From DASRHD01 sp035485575 (GTDB lineage Bacteria > Verrucomicrobiota > Verrucomicrobiia > Opitutales > Opitutaceae), in the NCBI GenBank assembly GCA_035485575.1, contig DATHNW010000019.1, positions 62,001 through 126,000 of the forward strand: a stretch of 64,000 nt of DNA. The letters are read 5' to 3'. Position 1 is the stretch's first letter. Each line of letters begins with the position of its first letter. Below are positions 8,928-16,838 of the stretch, one piece after another. The translations under genes were made by a program, and so were the position numbers. The notes beneath the pieces are model-generated. The model ran no database searches, was not told the origin of the DNA, and saw only the letters and a list, made by a program, of their open reading frames with translations.

Positions 8928-9844
8928 GCCGCTACTTCCAACAACTCGCCCGCCATGCCGGCCTCGCTCCCTCTGCGCCGGTCCCGGCCGGTTTGCCTGC
9001 GACTGCCATACCTGCCGTTCCTCACGCTGATATCACGGAGGAAATCGTCGAACGCGATGCCGTTCCCACCCAGCCGGGCGTGGCGACCGCATTCGCATCC
9101 CCGCCCGATTCGATCGCCCAGCCAGCCTCGAATCCGCCCGCGGAAGCCGGCTTCTCCGCCCACGCCCAGGCCTCTGAAAAGATTTCGATTCCGGTCCTCC
9201 CGGAAAAAGATCCGGCGCCCTCCCGATCCATTCCAGCGGAGCATACAACGAAAAATCCGGCGGCTCCCGGTCGCTCGCCCGTCTCGACGAAGCCTCCGGC
9301 CACACCGGATGCCGCAACCGTGATCCAGCAGGTCATCGCCTGGGTCTCCGAGCCGGAGCGCGCCCGCGCCGCACCGTCCGCCGCTTCTCCCGCCTCGGCG
9401 CTTCCCGCCGGCAAAAGCATTTCCTCTCCTGTTCCATCCCTGACCCCGGCCGCAAATACGCTCCCGGCCGTCTCGCAACCAGCGACGGTGAAAATCATGC
9501 CGGCTTCCCGGAAGGCCCCAGCCCGGCCATCGCCCGCGCCGGATAAAAAAGACCCCGCGGCCGATCAAGGCACCCCAGCCCGGCTGGAAGTCATGGCCTC
9601 GCCGGCGTCCCCCCCCCGGTCCCGGCCTGGTCCGCCCGCCAGAACCTCAGCCCCGCGGAGTGATGATTCCGCCCAAGAATTTCATGTATCCATTGGATCA
9701 ATACATTTGACCGTCGAGACTCCGCCTCCGGCCCCGCCGCCCCGGGCGCCCGCGCCGCGCCCGGCCCCCGCCTCCACCGCGCCGGCGCGCACCGGCGGCC
9801 TGCCGACCAGCGCCCGCCGCCACTACCTGCGCTCCTTCACCTGA
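8924..9844 (+). CDS. Pro/Ala-rich eCIS linker protein with C-terminal beta motif
   Basis: 306 residues, mostly low-complexity Pro, Ala, Ser and Thr, so probably disordered. The only compact element is at the C-terminus: FHVSIGSIHLTVE, then a polyproline stretch and a terminal RRHYLRSFT helix. This beta motif plus Pro stretch plus short C-terminal helix recurs, as I recall, in small proteins of contractile injection loci, whose role I do not know. The start ATG overlaps the previous stop, and the next gene begins 4 nt after its stop. A structural linker or assembly factor is a reasonable guess only. Confidence 0.55.
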   Translation: MSRYFQQLARHAGLAPSAPVPAGLPATAIPAVPHADITEEIVERDAVPTQPGVATAFASPPDSIAQPASNPPAEAGFSAHAQASEKISIPVLPEKDPAPSRSIPAEHTTKNPAAPGRSPVSTKPPATPDAATVIQQVIAWVSEPERARAAPSAASPASALPAGKSISSPVPSLTPAANTLPAVSQPATVKIMPASRKAPARPSPAPDKKDPAADQGTPARLEVMASPASPPRSRPGPPARTSAPRSDDSAQEFHVSIGSIHLTVETPPPAPPPRAPAPRPAPASTAPARTGGLPTSARRHYLRSFT

Positions 9845-9848
9845 CACC

Positions 9849-11045
9849 ATGGCCCTCGCCGACACCACGGGCGCCATCGGCGCCGTCACCAATCTCCTGA
9901 GCGACTACCTTGTGCGTCGCGCCCAGCCTGCCGTGACCCACGTCTCCGTCGGGCGGCCTGAGTCGGCCGCGAACAATATCAACAACCCCAAGTTCAACCT
10001 CTTTCTCTACGAGGTTCATTTTGACGGCAGCATGCGCAACGTTTCCCTGCAGGAGGGCCAGCCGCCGCCGCTTTGGCTGACGCTCAAATACCTTATCACC
10101 GGTTTCGACGAGGATGGCGAAAGCGACTCCGCCGACGCGCAGGCGATCCTCGGCCTCGGCCTCAATGCCCTGCAGGAGCTCAATTATCTCCGTCTCGACA
10201 GTCTCGTAGCAGCCGATGTCCAGAAGGCCCTCTCCAGCAATCCCGAACCGCTCAAGATCACCTTCGACGATTCCACGCCCGACCTGCTGGGGCGCATCAT
10301 GCAGGGCACGGATGAAAAATACCGCCTGTCGGTCGGCTTCCAGGTCCGTCCCGTCTTAATCGCGCCCGCGCAACCCTCGTCGTTCTCGCTGCTCGTCGGC
10401 ATCGACTACACCGTTTCGCCCCCCGGACTCACCGGACCCGATGCGGTCGGCCTCGACATTCTGCCCTCGATGGGTCCGCAACCTGACGACGTTAATCCCG
10501 CCCTCGTGCAAATCGGCGACACATTCGATGTCACCGGCAACAACCTCAAGATTGCCGACCTCGAGGCCCTGCTCGGCGACGCTTCGCTGACCATCACTGA
10601 ACAGCATCCCGACCGGCTGACCTGCAGCGTCGATACCTCGCTCGGCTCCGGCACCGTGCTATCGGCCGGCGATCTTCCGCTGACCATCCGGCAGGATCTT
10701 CCCGGCGGCCGTTTCCGTTCCGGCCCGCTGCTGGTCGTCACGCTTCTGCCCACGCTCTCCACTGCCGCCCCCGGCACGCTCACGATCTCCGCCGGCCAGG
10801 CCTCCGGCACGATCCTCCTCACCGGTCTGCTGCTCGGCACCTCCGACGACGATGTGCTCGTGGCGCTTTACGATGCCAACGGCGCGATCGCCGGCACCTT
10901 CGACACTGTCACGAGCGTGGCCAACCAGAAAAAGCTTACGGTCACGATTCCGGCCACCCGCGCCGTGCCCACCGGCAATTACCGCGTCATCCTGCGCGTC
11001 AACGGCGCCCAGGCCAAAAGTTCACCCGCCATCACCCTCGCCTGA
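9849..11045 (+). CDS. tube/sheath terminator, DUF4255 (Pvc16/Afp16 N-domain) with Ig-like C-terminus
   Basis: Afp16/Pvc16-type cap protein that ends polymerisation of tube and sheath. The N-terminal half (about residues 1-195) matches DUF4255: VTNLLSDYLVRRA, NLFLYEVHFDGSMRN and PPLWLTLKYLITG are typical. The C-terminal half has repeated beta-strand patterns (FDVTGNNL, LTISAGQASGTILLTGLLLG, GNYRVILRVNG) reminiscent of IPT/TIG or other Ig-like domains. Afp16 is about 290 residues, so the extension is an addition and might be exposed at the particle apex. The gene shares a TGATG junction with the ATPase gene. Confidence 0.88.
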   Translation: MALADTTGAIGAVTNLLSDYLVRRAQPAVTHVSVGRPESAANNINNPKFNLFLYEVHFDGSMRNVSLQEGQPPPLWLTLKYLITGFDEDGESDSADAQAILGLGLNALQELNYLRLDSLVAADVQKALSSNPEPLKITFDDSTPDLLGRIMQGTDEKYRLSVGFQVRPVLIAPAQPSSFSLLVGIDYTVSPPGLTGPDAVGLDILPSMGPQPDDVNPALVQIGDTFDVTGNNLKIADLEALLGDASLTITEQHPDRLTCSVDTSLGSGTVLSAGDLPLTIRQDLPGGRFRSGPLLVVTLLPTLSTAAPGTLTISAGQASGTILLTGLLLGTSDDDVLVALYDANGAIAGTFDTVTSVANQKKLTVTIPATRAVPTGNYRVILRVNGAQAKSSPAITLA

Positions 11046-13210
11046 TGCCTGCCGCCGCTCCAGCTGTTGCCTCCACCCCGCGCTCCTCGCCATCGTCGCG
11101 CGCCCCGGCTGTTCCTGCCGTCTTCCTGCCCTCGCTCAAGGCCGGCGACGTGGTGGCCAACCATTGGCTGCGCCAGGTCACCCTGCGGCTGCGCCGTGAA
11201 ATCTCCTGGCTCTGGCATGAACGCGGTGGCCAGGCCGTGGAAAGCTCCGGCCGGCTGCCCCCCTTCCACGACAAACTCGCCACGGTGCTCGACCTCGCCC
11301 GTTACGCGGAGCAGAAAGCCGCATTTTTCTCCACCGACACCGCCGCGCGCTATCTCACGTCGCTGCTCGCGGAGCCTTCTCCAGCGCCGGCCGAAAATTC
11401 CGCTCACGGCACCTTTGCCTGGGCCGTGCATTCGCTCGCGCTCGACAAAGCCGCAACCTTCGTGCTCGCGCTCGGGCTCATGCCCGCGGTCGATCACGCG
11501 GCTGGCACCGTTTTTGCCTCCATCCTCAACGACCCCGGCCGGACTTTTCCCACCCTTGGCCTCGCGCAACGCCTTTGGGAGCAGCCCAATGAGATTCTCG
11601 CCCTGGCTGATCCCGCGCATCCGCTCTGGCGCAGCGGGCTTCTCTCCCGCCCGATCGAGTCGGCTGCGGTGGAATGGGATACCCCGCTGGTGGTGCCGGC
11701 CCTGCTGACTTCTGCCCTGCTTTTTCCCGCTTCACCCCAGCCTTCCGCTTTGCGGGTGCTTTCCGCCGCGCCCGACGTGCCTCTGCCCGCCGGAGCCGAT
11801 CTTGTGCTGGCGCGTCTTCGTGCCGCCCCCGCTGACCTCCCGCGCCTGCAGCCCCTCATCGGCGCGCCCGGCGCCACGCTCACCGATACAGCCGCCGTCC
11901 TGGCCCGCTCCGCCGGTCACACGTTGCTTTCCCCGGTTCCCGGTCTTCCCGTGCCGCTCGCCACGCTCTGCACCTTCGCCTGGCTGCACGGCGCCGACCT
12001 TTTCATCGAGCTCGATTCGTCCCGCGACGGGCATGAGGAAAAATTCCCCGCCACGCCGGCCCTGCCCGTCACCCTGTTTCTCGGCCTCCATGACCGCGCA
12101 GCACTCAAACGCCTGCCCGCGGCCGGCCTTCTGCCCGCCCTCACCCTGCCGGCACTCACGTACGCCCAGCGCCGTGAGCTCTGGCATCGCGTGCTCAAAC
12201 CCGTGCTCACACCCGCACTGATTCCAGCCGTCGATGAATTTGCCCGGCGCTTCCGTTGCGAACGCGCCTCCATTCTCGCCGCCGGCCGCAGCCTCGTCGC
12301 GCTCGGCCGTCCGCTCACGTCCGACGATCTCATGGCCGCCTGCCGGGCCGAACTGAATATTGAAGTCAGTGATCTCGCGCAGCTCGTCACGCCACGGTTC
12401 GAGGAACAGGACCTCATGCTGCCGCCGAAGCAGTCGCGGCAGATCCGCGAGGTCGTCACCGCCATGCAGGCCATCACCGAGGTGCATTATGGCTGGGGCG
12501 CGGCCCGCGCGTGGAACGAATGCGGCCTCTCCGCCCTCTTCGCCGGTCCGCCCGGCACGGGCAAGACCATGGCCGCCGAAGTCATCGCGGGACGCCTCAA
12601 CCTGCCGCTCTACCGCATCGACCTCTCCCAGGTCGTAAACAAATACATCGGCGAAACGGAAAAGAACCTCCGCCGCCTTTTTGACGCGGCCGACGCCTCC
12701 GACGCGGTGCTCTTTTTCGATGAGGCCGACGCCATCTTCGGCAAGCGCACGGAGGTGAAGGATGCGCATGACCGCTACGCCAACCTCGAGGTCAGTTACC
12801 TGCTTGAGCGCATGGAGCGCTTCAAGGGCCTCGCCATCCTCGCCACCAACCGCAAGAAGGACCTCGACGAGGCCTTTTTGCGCCGGCTGCGCTACATTGT
12901 CGATTTCCCGCTGCCCGGCTACGACGAGCGCCTGCGCATCTGGCGCCAGATCCTGCCGGGCAACGTCGACTGCTCGCGGCTCGACCTGCCGTTCCTCGCC
13001 CAGAAGCTCCCCCTGGCCGGCGGCCATCTGCGCTCCATCGTCTTCAACGCCTGCCTGCAGTCCGCCCGCCGCGGCTCGAAGGCCGTCCTCACCATGCCGG
13101 CCGTCCTCGCCGCCGCCAAGCGCGAGTACGAAAAGCTCGACCGACCGCTGAGCCGCGACCAGCTCGGCGCCCATGTTGCCGCCGTCGAAAGCCTCGACAC
13201 TTCGCCATGA
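11045..13210 (+). CDS. eCIS AAA+ ATPase (Afp15-like)
   Basis: AAA+ ATPase of the eCIS core, thought to act in assembly or cargo loading in the cytoplasm. The 721-residue protein has an N-terminal half of unknown fold, rich in Ala/Leu/Pro. The C-terminal ATPase has Walker A GPPGTGKT (residues 501-508), Walker B VLFFDEAD (555-562), sensor region LAILATNRKKDLD and the arginine-rich FLRRLRYIVDFPLPGYDER, as in FtsH/p97-type modules. Association with Pvc16-like and sheath genes separates it from unrelated AAA proteins. It is also a useful discriminator against phage tails and pyocins, which lack such an ATPase. It overlaps the next gene by ATGA. Confidence 0.93.
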   Translation: MPAAAPAVASTPRSSPSSRAPAVPAVFLPSLKAGDVVANHWLRQVTLRLRREISWLWHERGGQAVESSGRLPPFHDKLATVLDLARYAEQKAAFFSTDTAARYLTSLLAEPSPAPAENSAHGTFAWAVHSLALDKAATFVLALGLMPAVDHAAGTVFASILNDPGRTFPTLGLAQRLWEQPNEILALADPAHPLWRSGLLSRPIESAAVEWDTPLVVPALLTSALLFPASPQPSALRVLSAAPDVPLPAGADLVLARLRAAPADLPRLQPLIGAPGATLTDTAAVLARSAGHTLLSPVPGLPVPLATLCTFAWLHGADLFIELDSSRDGHEEKFPATPALPVTLFLGLHDRAALKRLPAAGLLPALTLPALTYAQRRELWHRVLKPVLTPALIPAVDEFARRFRCERASILAAGRSLVALGRPLTSDDLMAACRAELNIEVSDLAQLVTPRFEEQDLMLPPKQSRQIREVVTAMQAITEVHYGWGAARAWNECGLSALFAGPPGTGKTMAAEVIAGRLNLPLYRIDLSQVVNKYIGETEKNLRRLFDAADASDAVLFFDEADAIFGKRTEVKDAHDRYANLEVSYLLERMERFKGLAILATNRKKDLDEAFLRRLRYIVDFPLPGYDERLRIWRQILPGNVDCSRLDLPFLAQKLPLAGGHLRSIVFNACLQSARRGSKAVLTMPAVLAAAKREYEKLDRPLSRDQLGAHVAAVESLDTSP

Positions 13211-13449
13211 AATCCACGCTGCATCTCGATTCGCTCCACCTGAAGCTGCGCGGCCTGCCCGCGGCCACCGCCGCAGCCGCCGTGCGCGACCTCGGCCCGG
13301 CGCTCGCGCGCGAACTCGCCGGCGGCGTGAAATCCGCCACCTCCGGGCCGCTGGCGGTCTCGCGTAATGTATCGGCCCAGGCATTACGCGGTGCCATCGC
13401 CACACGCGTGGCCGGCGCGCTCCAGTCCCACCTTGGCCCCCAACGCTGA
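13207..13449 (+). CDS. small hypothetical protein in the eCIS operon
   Basis: An 80-residue Ala/Leu/Arg-rich protein beginning MKSTLHLDSLHLKLRGLP. It starts on the ATGA overlap with the ATPase stop and is followed after 12 nt by the tube adaptor, so translational coupling supports a real gene. N-terminal strand-like residues followed by an amphipathic helix (AAAAVRDLGPALARELAGG) are visible. I do not recognise the family. Other eCIS loci often have a small ORF at this place, but I cannot show homology. Confidence 0.6.
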   Translation: MKSTLHLDSLHLKLRGLPAATAAAAVRDLGPALARELAGGVKSATSGPLAVSRNVSAQALRGAIATRVAGALQSHLGPQR

Positions 13450-13461
13450 CGACACTTCACT

Positions 13462-14139
13462 ATGGCCTACCTTCTCCGCGGCGCTCTCATCGAATACGGC
13501 TCGGGCCTCATCGGCCCGATCCCCAACATTGTCATTTTCCAGTTCAATCCCGAGAGCCTCACCCGCAGCCTTACCATCCCGCCGCGGCCGACGGGCGCCT
13601 CGGCGCGCGAAACGACCCAGGCCGGTGAGATCACGGTCGAGACGATTTCGTTCAAGGCCCAGTTTTCCGCGGCCGACATGCTCAAGGACAACAACGTCCT
13701 GGCCCGCACCTTCGGTATCGGCCCGCAACTCTGTGCCCTCGAGAAAATGGCCCACCCCAGTTCGGAAATCGCCGGCCTGATCGGTGCGGCACTGGACGCC
13801 ATCGGCGGCGCGCTCGGCCTCGGTGGCGCCTCCAGCGATCCGCCCACGCAGCCCATCCCGCGTGAACCCTATCCCAAGCTTCTTTTCATCTGGGGGCTCA
13901 CCCGCGTCCTCCCCGTCACGCTCAGCTCCCTTCGCATCACCGAGCTCCTCTACGACCAGATTCTCAATCCCATCCAGGCCGACGTCGACATCGAGCTCAC
14001 CGTGAACGAGGTCGACAACAGCTCCGACGACGACATCGCCAAAGGCGCCTACGAATACACCACGATCGCCAAGGAAGCCCAGGCCATCGCCAACCTCGCC
14101 AATACCGCCAGCCAGGCCGTCCAGCTCATTCCGTTCTGA
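13462..14139 (+). CDS. CIS tube-like adaptor protein (Afp7 N-terminal domain)
   Basis: 225-residue protein matching the N-terminal tube-like domain of Afp7/PVC7: GPIPNIVIFQFNPESLTRSL, then ETTQAGEITVETISFKAQF, and later FIWGLTRVLPVTLSSLRIT plus QADVDIELTVNEV. In AFP this domain and a LysM domain are in one polypeptide that joins tube and spike. Here the LysM-like part is the separate next gene 5 nt downstream. An Ala/Gly-rich loop (GAALDAIGGALGLGGASSD) interrupts the middle. The adaptor role is inferred from Afp7. The call is strong because QFNPESL is characteristic. Confidence 0.85.
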   Translation: MAYLLRGALIEYGSGLIGPIPNIVIFQFNPESLTRSLTIPPRPTGASARETTQAGEITVETISFKAQFSAADMLKDNNVLARTFGIGPQLCALEKMAHPSSEIAGLIGAALDAIGGALGLGGASSDPPTQPIPREPYPKLLFIWGLTRVLPVTLSSLRITELLYDQILNPIQADVDIELTVNEVDNSSDDDIAKGAYEYTTIAKEAQAIANLANTASQAVQLIPF

Positions 14140-14144
14140 CCGCC

Positions 14145-14420
14145 ATGTTTCTCGACAACTCACGCTACGCCAAGCAGCCCACCGCCGACGTCACCACGCC
14201 CGACGGCCGCACCGTCACCGCGCTGACGCTCCGCACCCTGCCCGCCGTTTCCGGCAATCCGCACACTGTCCTCGACCAGGACCGGCTCGACCTGCTCGCG
14301 AGCGACACCTATAGCGACCCGACCAAATTCTGGCATGTCGCCGACGCCAATACGGCGCTCGACGCCGCGCGCGAGCTCACCGCCGAGCCCGGCGACACGC
14401 TCAACCTCCCTCCGACCTGA
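14145..14420 (+). CDS. LysM-like peptide-binding protein (Afp7 C-terminal part)
   Basis: 91 residues. The C-terminal half (LDLLASDTYSDPTKFWHVADAN, ending in GDTLNLPPT) is the degenerate LysM pattern found in phage X/gpX-like and Afp7 proteins, in which a LysM fold binds the spike hub. It lies between the tube adaptor and the gpD-like hub, with a TGATG junction to the latter. Together with 13462 it makes a split Afp7. The N-terminal half is strand-rich (TPDGRTVTALTLRTLP). Confidence 0.8.
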   Translation: MFLDNSRYAKQPTADVTTPDGRTVTALTLRTLPAVSGNPHTVLDQDRLDLLASDTYSDPTKFWHVADANTALDAARELTAEPGDTLNLPPT

Positions 14421-15541
14421 TGCCCTCCAAGCAATTCAGAATGTATTTCAACGGTACGGCCGCGACGCAGGACCAGCTCAACCGCGTCGAGGAGATTGCC
14501 GTCGAGCAGGCCGCCGATGCGGCCTGGGAGGCTCGCATCCAGCTCATTGTCTCGCTCGATGAAAACGGCAACTGGCAGAATACGGACGACACTTTCACGG
14601 ACGACTTCTCCCGCGTCCGCATCGAACTGCAATTCGACACCGACCCGTGGGTCGCTCTCATCGACGGATCCGTCGTCGGCGTCGACAACAGCCTGCACAA
14701 TGAACCCGGCCGGAGCACGATCACGCTGATCGTGCAGGACGACAGCGTGCTGCTCAACCGCACCGCGCAAACCCAGGTCTTCGAAGGCCAGTCCGATTCC
14801 GATATCGCGAGCCAGCTCTTCAGCGCCGTGCCCGGCATCACCCCCGGCAACATCCAGACCACCACGCCCTCCTCCGATCCGCTCGGCGGCGTCACCGTGC
14901 AGCGCGAAACCAGCATGCAGCTGCTCCGCCGCCTCGCCCGCCGCAACGGCTTTCACGCCTACGTGCTGCCCGGCGACACGCCCGGCCAGAGCCAGGGCTG
15001 CTTCGCGCCCTATCCCAGCGATCCCACCCCCGGCCTGTCCACGCTCATCCTCCTCGGCACCGACCGCAACATGGAGAGCTTCTCCGCCACCAACGACGCC
15101 CAGGCTCCCACCACTTACAGCGCGAGCACGCTCGGCATCAGCGACCGGTCCACGGACGACCAGACGTCCAGTTTCAGCGACCTGCCCCAACTCGGTGACG
15201 AGACGGCCTATGACAACCCGTCGTCGACCGGCCAGGATTTTCTCTCGCCGTCCGACCTCGACGAGGATCCCGACCGCGCCACGAGCGCGGCCACCACCCG
15301 CTCAGCCTACAGCATCCACGCCAACGGCCGCACCCTGCCCGACTGCTACGACAGCATTCTCTGGCCCTACGATGTGGTCACGGTCCAGGCCGGCCCGATG
15401 CAGCACAGCGGCGACTACGTCGTGACCAAGGTGCGCCACCTCATCAACCGTTCGCTCCACTCGCAGGAGTTCGAACTCGTCAGCGATTCCCGCTCGAGCG
15501 TGAGCAGCAGCGGCGGCAACCCCCTTTCTGGCGTATTCTAA
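14420..15541 (+). CDS. spike hub protein, VgrG/gpD-like (Afp8 N-terminal part)
   Basis: A 373-residue gpD/gp27-like hub of the injection spike. It contains ETSMQLLRRLARRNGFHAYV, the conserved helix and strand of VgrG/gpD proteins, preceded by the short alpha/beta region FEGQSDSDIASQLFSAVPGI. It ends after DYVVTKVRHLINRSLHSQEF, typical of the hub's final beta layer. AFP and T6SS VgrG fuse the hub to a gp5 OB-fold and needle; here that part is the next gene, 2 nt downstream. The split arrangement is as in phage P2 (gpD and gpV). Confidence 0.88.
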   Translation: MPSKQFRMYFNGTAATQDQLNRVEEIAVEQAADAAWEARIQLIVSLDENGNWQNTDDTFTDDFSRVRIELQFDTDPWVALIDGSVVGVDNSLHNEPGRSTITLIVQDDSVLLNRTAQTQVFEGQSDSDIASQLFSAVPGITPGNIQTTTPSSDPLGGVTVQRETSMQLLRRLARRNGFHAYVLPGDTPGQSQGCFAPYPSDPTPGLSTLILLGTDRNMESFSATNDAQAPTTYSASTLGISDRSTDDQTSSFSDLPQLGDETAYDNPSSTGQDFLSPSDLDEDPDRATSAATTRSAYSIHANGRTLPDCYDSILWPYDVVTVQAGPMQHSGDYVVTKVRHLINRSLHSQEFELVSDSRSSVSSSGGNPLSGVF

Positions 15542-15543
15542 AA

Positions 15544-16116
15544 ATGAATACCGACATCCAGTCCCTTGCCCTGCGCACGGCGGAGAACGCCAATTCCCGG
15601 TTCTTCGGCAAGTACCGCGGCACCGTGGCCGAGCTCGAGAGCGACGGCAGTCTCTGCCGCCTGCGCGCCTACGTGCCCGATGTCTACGGTTCGGGCGTCA
15701 AGTCGCCGCTGGCGCTCCCCGCACTGCCGTTCGCCGGCCCCTCCCACGGCTTCGTCCTCATGCCGGAGCAGAACGACGGCGTGTGGATCGAGTTCGAGGC
15801 CGGCGACATTTCGCGCCCGATCTGGACCGGCTGCTGGTTTGCCCAGGGCGACCGGCCCGACCCGAGCACCGCGAAGGCGCGCGTCCTCGCCACCACCGCC
15901 GGCCACAAGCTCGTGCTCGATGACGACGCACAGAAGGTGCAGCTCCTCCACGGCGGCGGCGCCGAGCTCACCATGGAGCAGAACCAGATCACGCTCAAGC
16001 TCGGCTCCTGCTCCATCGTGATCTCGCAAAGCGACATCAACATCAACGACGGCATGGTCAAAATCACCACCAGCGGCGCCAGCCTGGTGAACGATGCCTT
16101 GAAAGTCGGCAGCTGA
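15544..16116 (+). CDS. baseplate assembly/spike protein V, gp5 OB-fold (Afp8 C-terminal part)
   Basis: 190 residues with a gpV/gp5-type OB-fold: GKYRGTVAELESDGSLCRLR, then PFAGPSHGFVLMPEQNDGVW and IWTGCWFAQGD. The C-terminal part (LVLDDDAQKVQLLHGGG, QITLKLGSCSIVISQSDI) forms the repeating beta pattern of the trimeric spike needle. It works with the preceding hub protein and the PAAR-like tip that starts 7 nt downstream. The start ATG is 2 nt after the hub stop. Confidence 0.88.
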   Translation: MNTDIQSLALRTAENANSRFFGKYRGTVAELESDGSLCRLRAYVPDVYGSGVKSPLALPALPFAGPSHGFVLMPEQNDGVWIEFEAGDISRPIWTGCWFAQGDRPDPSTAKARVLATTAGHKLVLDDDAQKVQLLHGGGAELTMEQNQITLKLGSCSIVISQSDININDGMVKITTSGASLVNDALKVGS

Positions 16117-16123
16117 AACTCCC

Positions 16124-16450
16124 ATGCCCGCCATTCTCACCACCCTAAGCACCGCCCAATGCCCGCATGGCGGCACCGTGCAGCTGACCACGACGGCCAA
16201 CGCCGTCGCTCAGATCGACGGCGGCTATGCGCTGCTCGAATCCGACATCCACATCGTGGCCGGCTGCTCGTTCAACATTTCGGGCAGCCCTTCGCCCTGC
16301 GTCACGGTGCAATGGTCCGGCGGTTCCACCCAGGTGAAAGTCAACCAGGTGGGCGTGCTGACCAGTTCCAGCACCGGCCTGTGCATGGGCGCGGGCGCAC
16401 AGGGCTCCGCGATCATCGGCAGCGTTCAAAGCAAAGCCACCGCCCAATGA
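16124..16450 (+). CDS. PAAR-like spike tip protein (Afp10-like)
   Basis: A 108-residue cysteine-containing protein: TAQCPHGGTVQL near the N-terminus, then GCSFNISGSPSPCVTVQW and a C-terminal GLCMGAGAQGSAIIG. This resembles PAAR-like/DUF4280 tip proteins, which cap the spike and bind a metal by His/Cys. Position directly after the gp5-like spike gene and before gp25 supports it. It lacks the classical repeated PAAR tetrapeptide, so I call it PAAR-like rather than PAAR. The last codons overlap gp25 by 4 nt (ATGA). Confidence 0.75.
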   Translation: MPAILTTLSTAQCPHGGTVQLTTTANAVAQIDGGYALLESDIHIVAGCSFNISGSPSPCVTVQWSGGSTQVKVNQVGVLTSSSTGLCMGAGAQGSAIIGSVQSKATAQ

Positions 16451-16830
16451 GCACCAATCCCGACGGCCGCCATCTCGCCTTTCCCTTCCAGATCGCCTCG
16501 GATGGTCGCACTGCCACGCCCGACTCGTTCGCCGACCATGTGCGCGACGAGGTACTCCAACTTATCCTCACTTCCCCGGGCGAACGCGCCTTCCTGCCCG
16601 ATTTCGGCGGCGGCGCGCGCAAGATCGTTTTCGAGCCCACCAGCGACGTGCTGCGCGGCATGCTTCAGGCCCGCCTCACCCAGGCTTTCAAAAAGTGGCT
16701 CAACACCCGCTGCACGCTCGAAAACCTTGATGTCAACTTCCAGGGCGAGCTCGTCGAGATCACCGTCCAATACCGCATCGCCGGCACCACCGATTCGCAG
16801 GTGCTCAAGTTCCAGCGCACCGGCAGCTGA
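16447..16830 (+). CDS. baseplate wedge protein gp25/GPW (Afp9-like)
   Basis: 127 residues. Sequence FADHVRDEVLQLILTSPGER followed by FLPDFGGGARKIVFEP is diagnostic for the GPW/gp25 family, whose EPR-like region anchors sheath polymerisation on the baseplate. The C-terminus (LENLDVNFQGELVEITVQYR) completes the usual domain. I chose the ATG at 16447, which overlaps the tip gene stop; a longer in-frame extension reaches back into that gene and is not credible. Confidence 0.92.
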   Translation: MSTNPDGRHLAFPFQIASDGRTATPDSFADHVRDEVLQLILTSPGERAFLPDFGGGARKIVFEPTSDVLRGMLQARLTQAFKKWLNTRCTLENLDVNFQGELVEITVQYRIAGTTDSQVLKFQRTGS

Positions 16831-16838
16831 TTCCCGCC

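Noticed and set aside
11732..13405. 557-residue minus-strand frame across the AAA+ ATPase
   Set aside because: Antisense shadow; the plus strand has intact Walker motifs.
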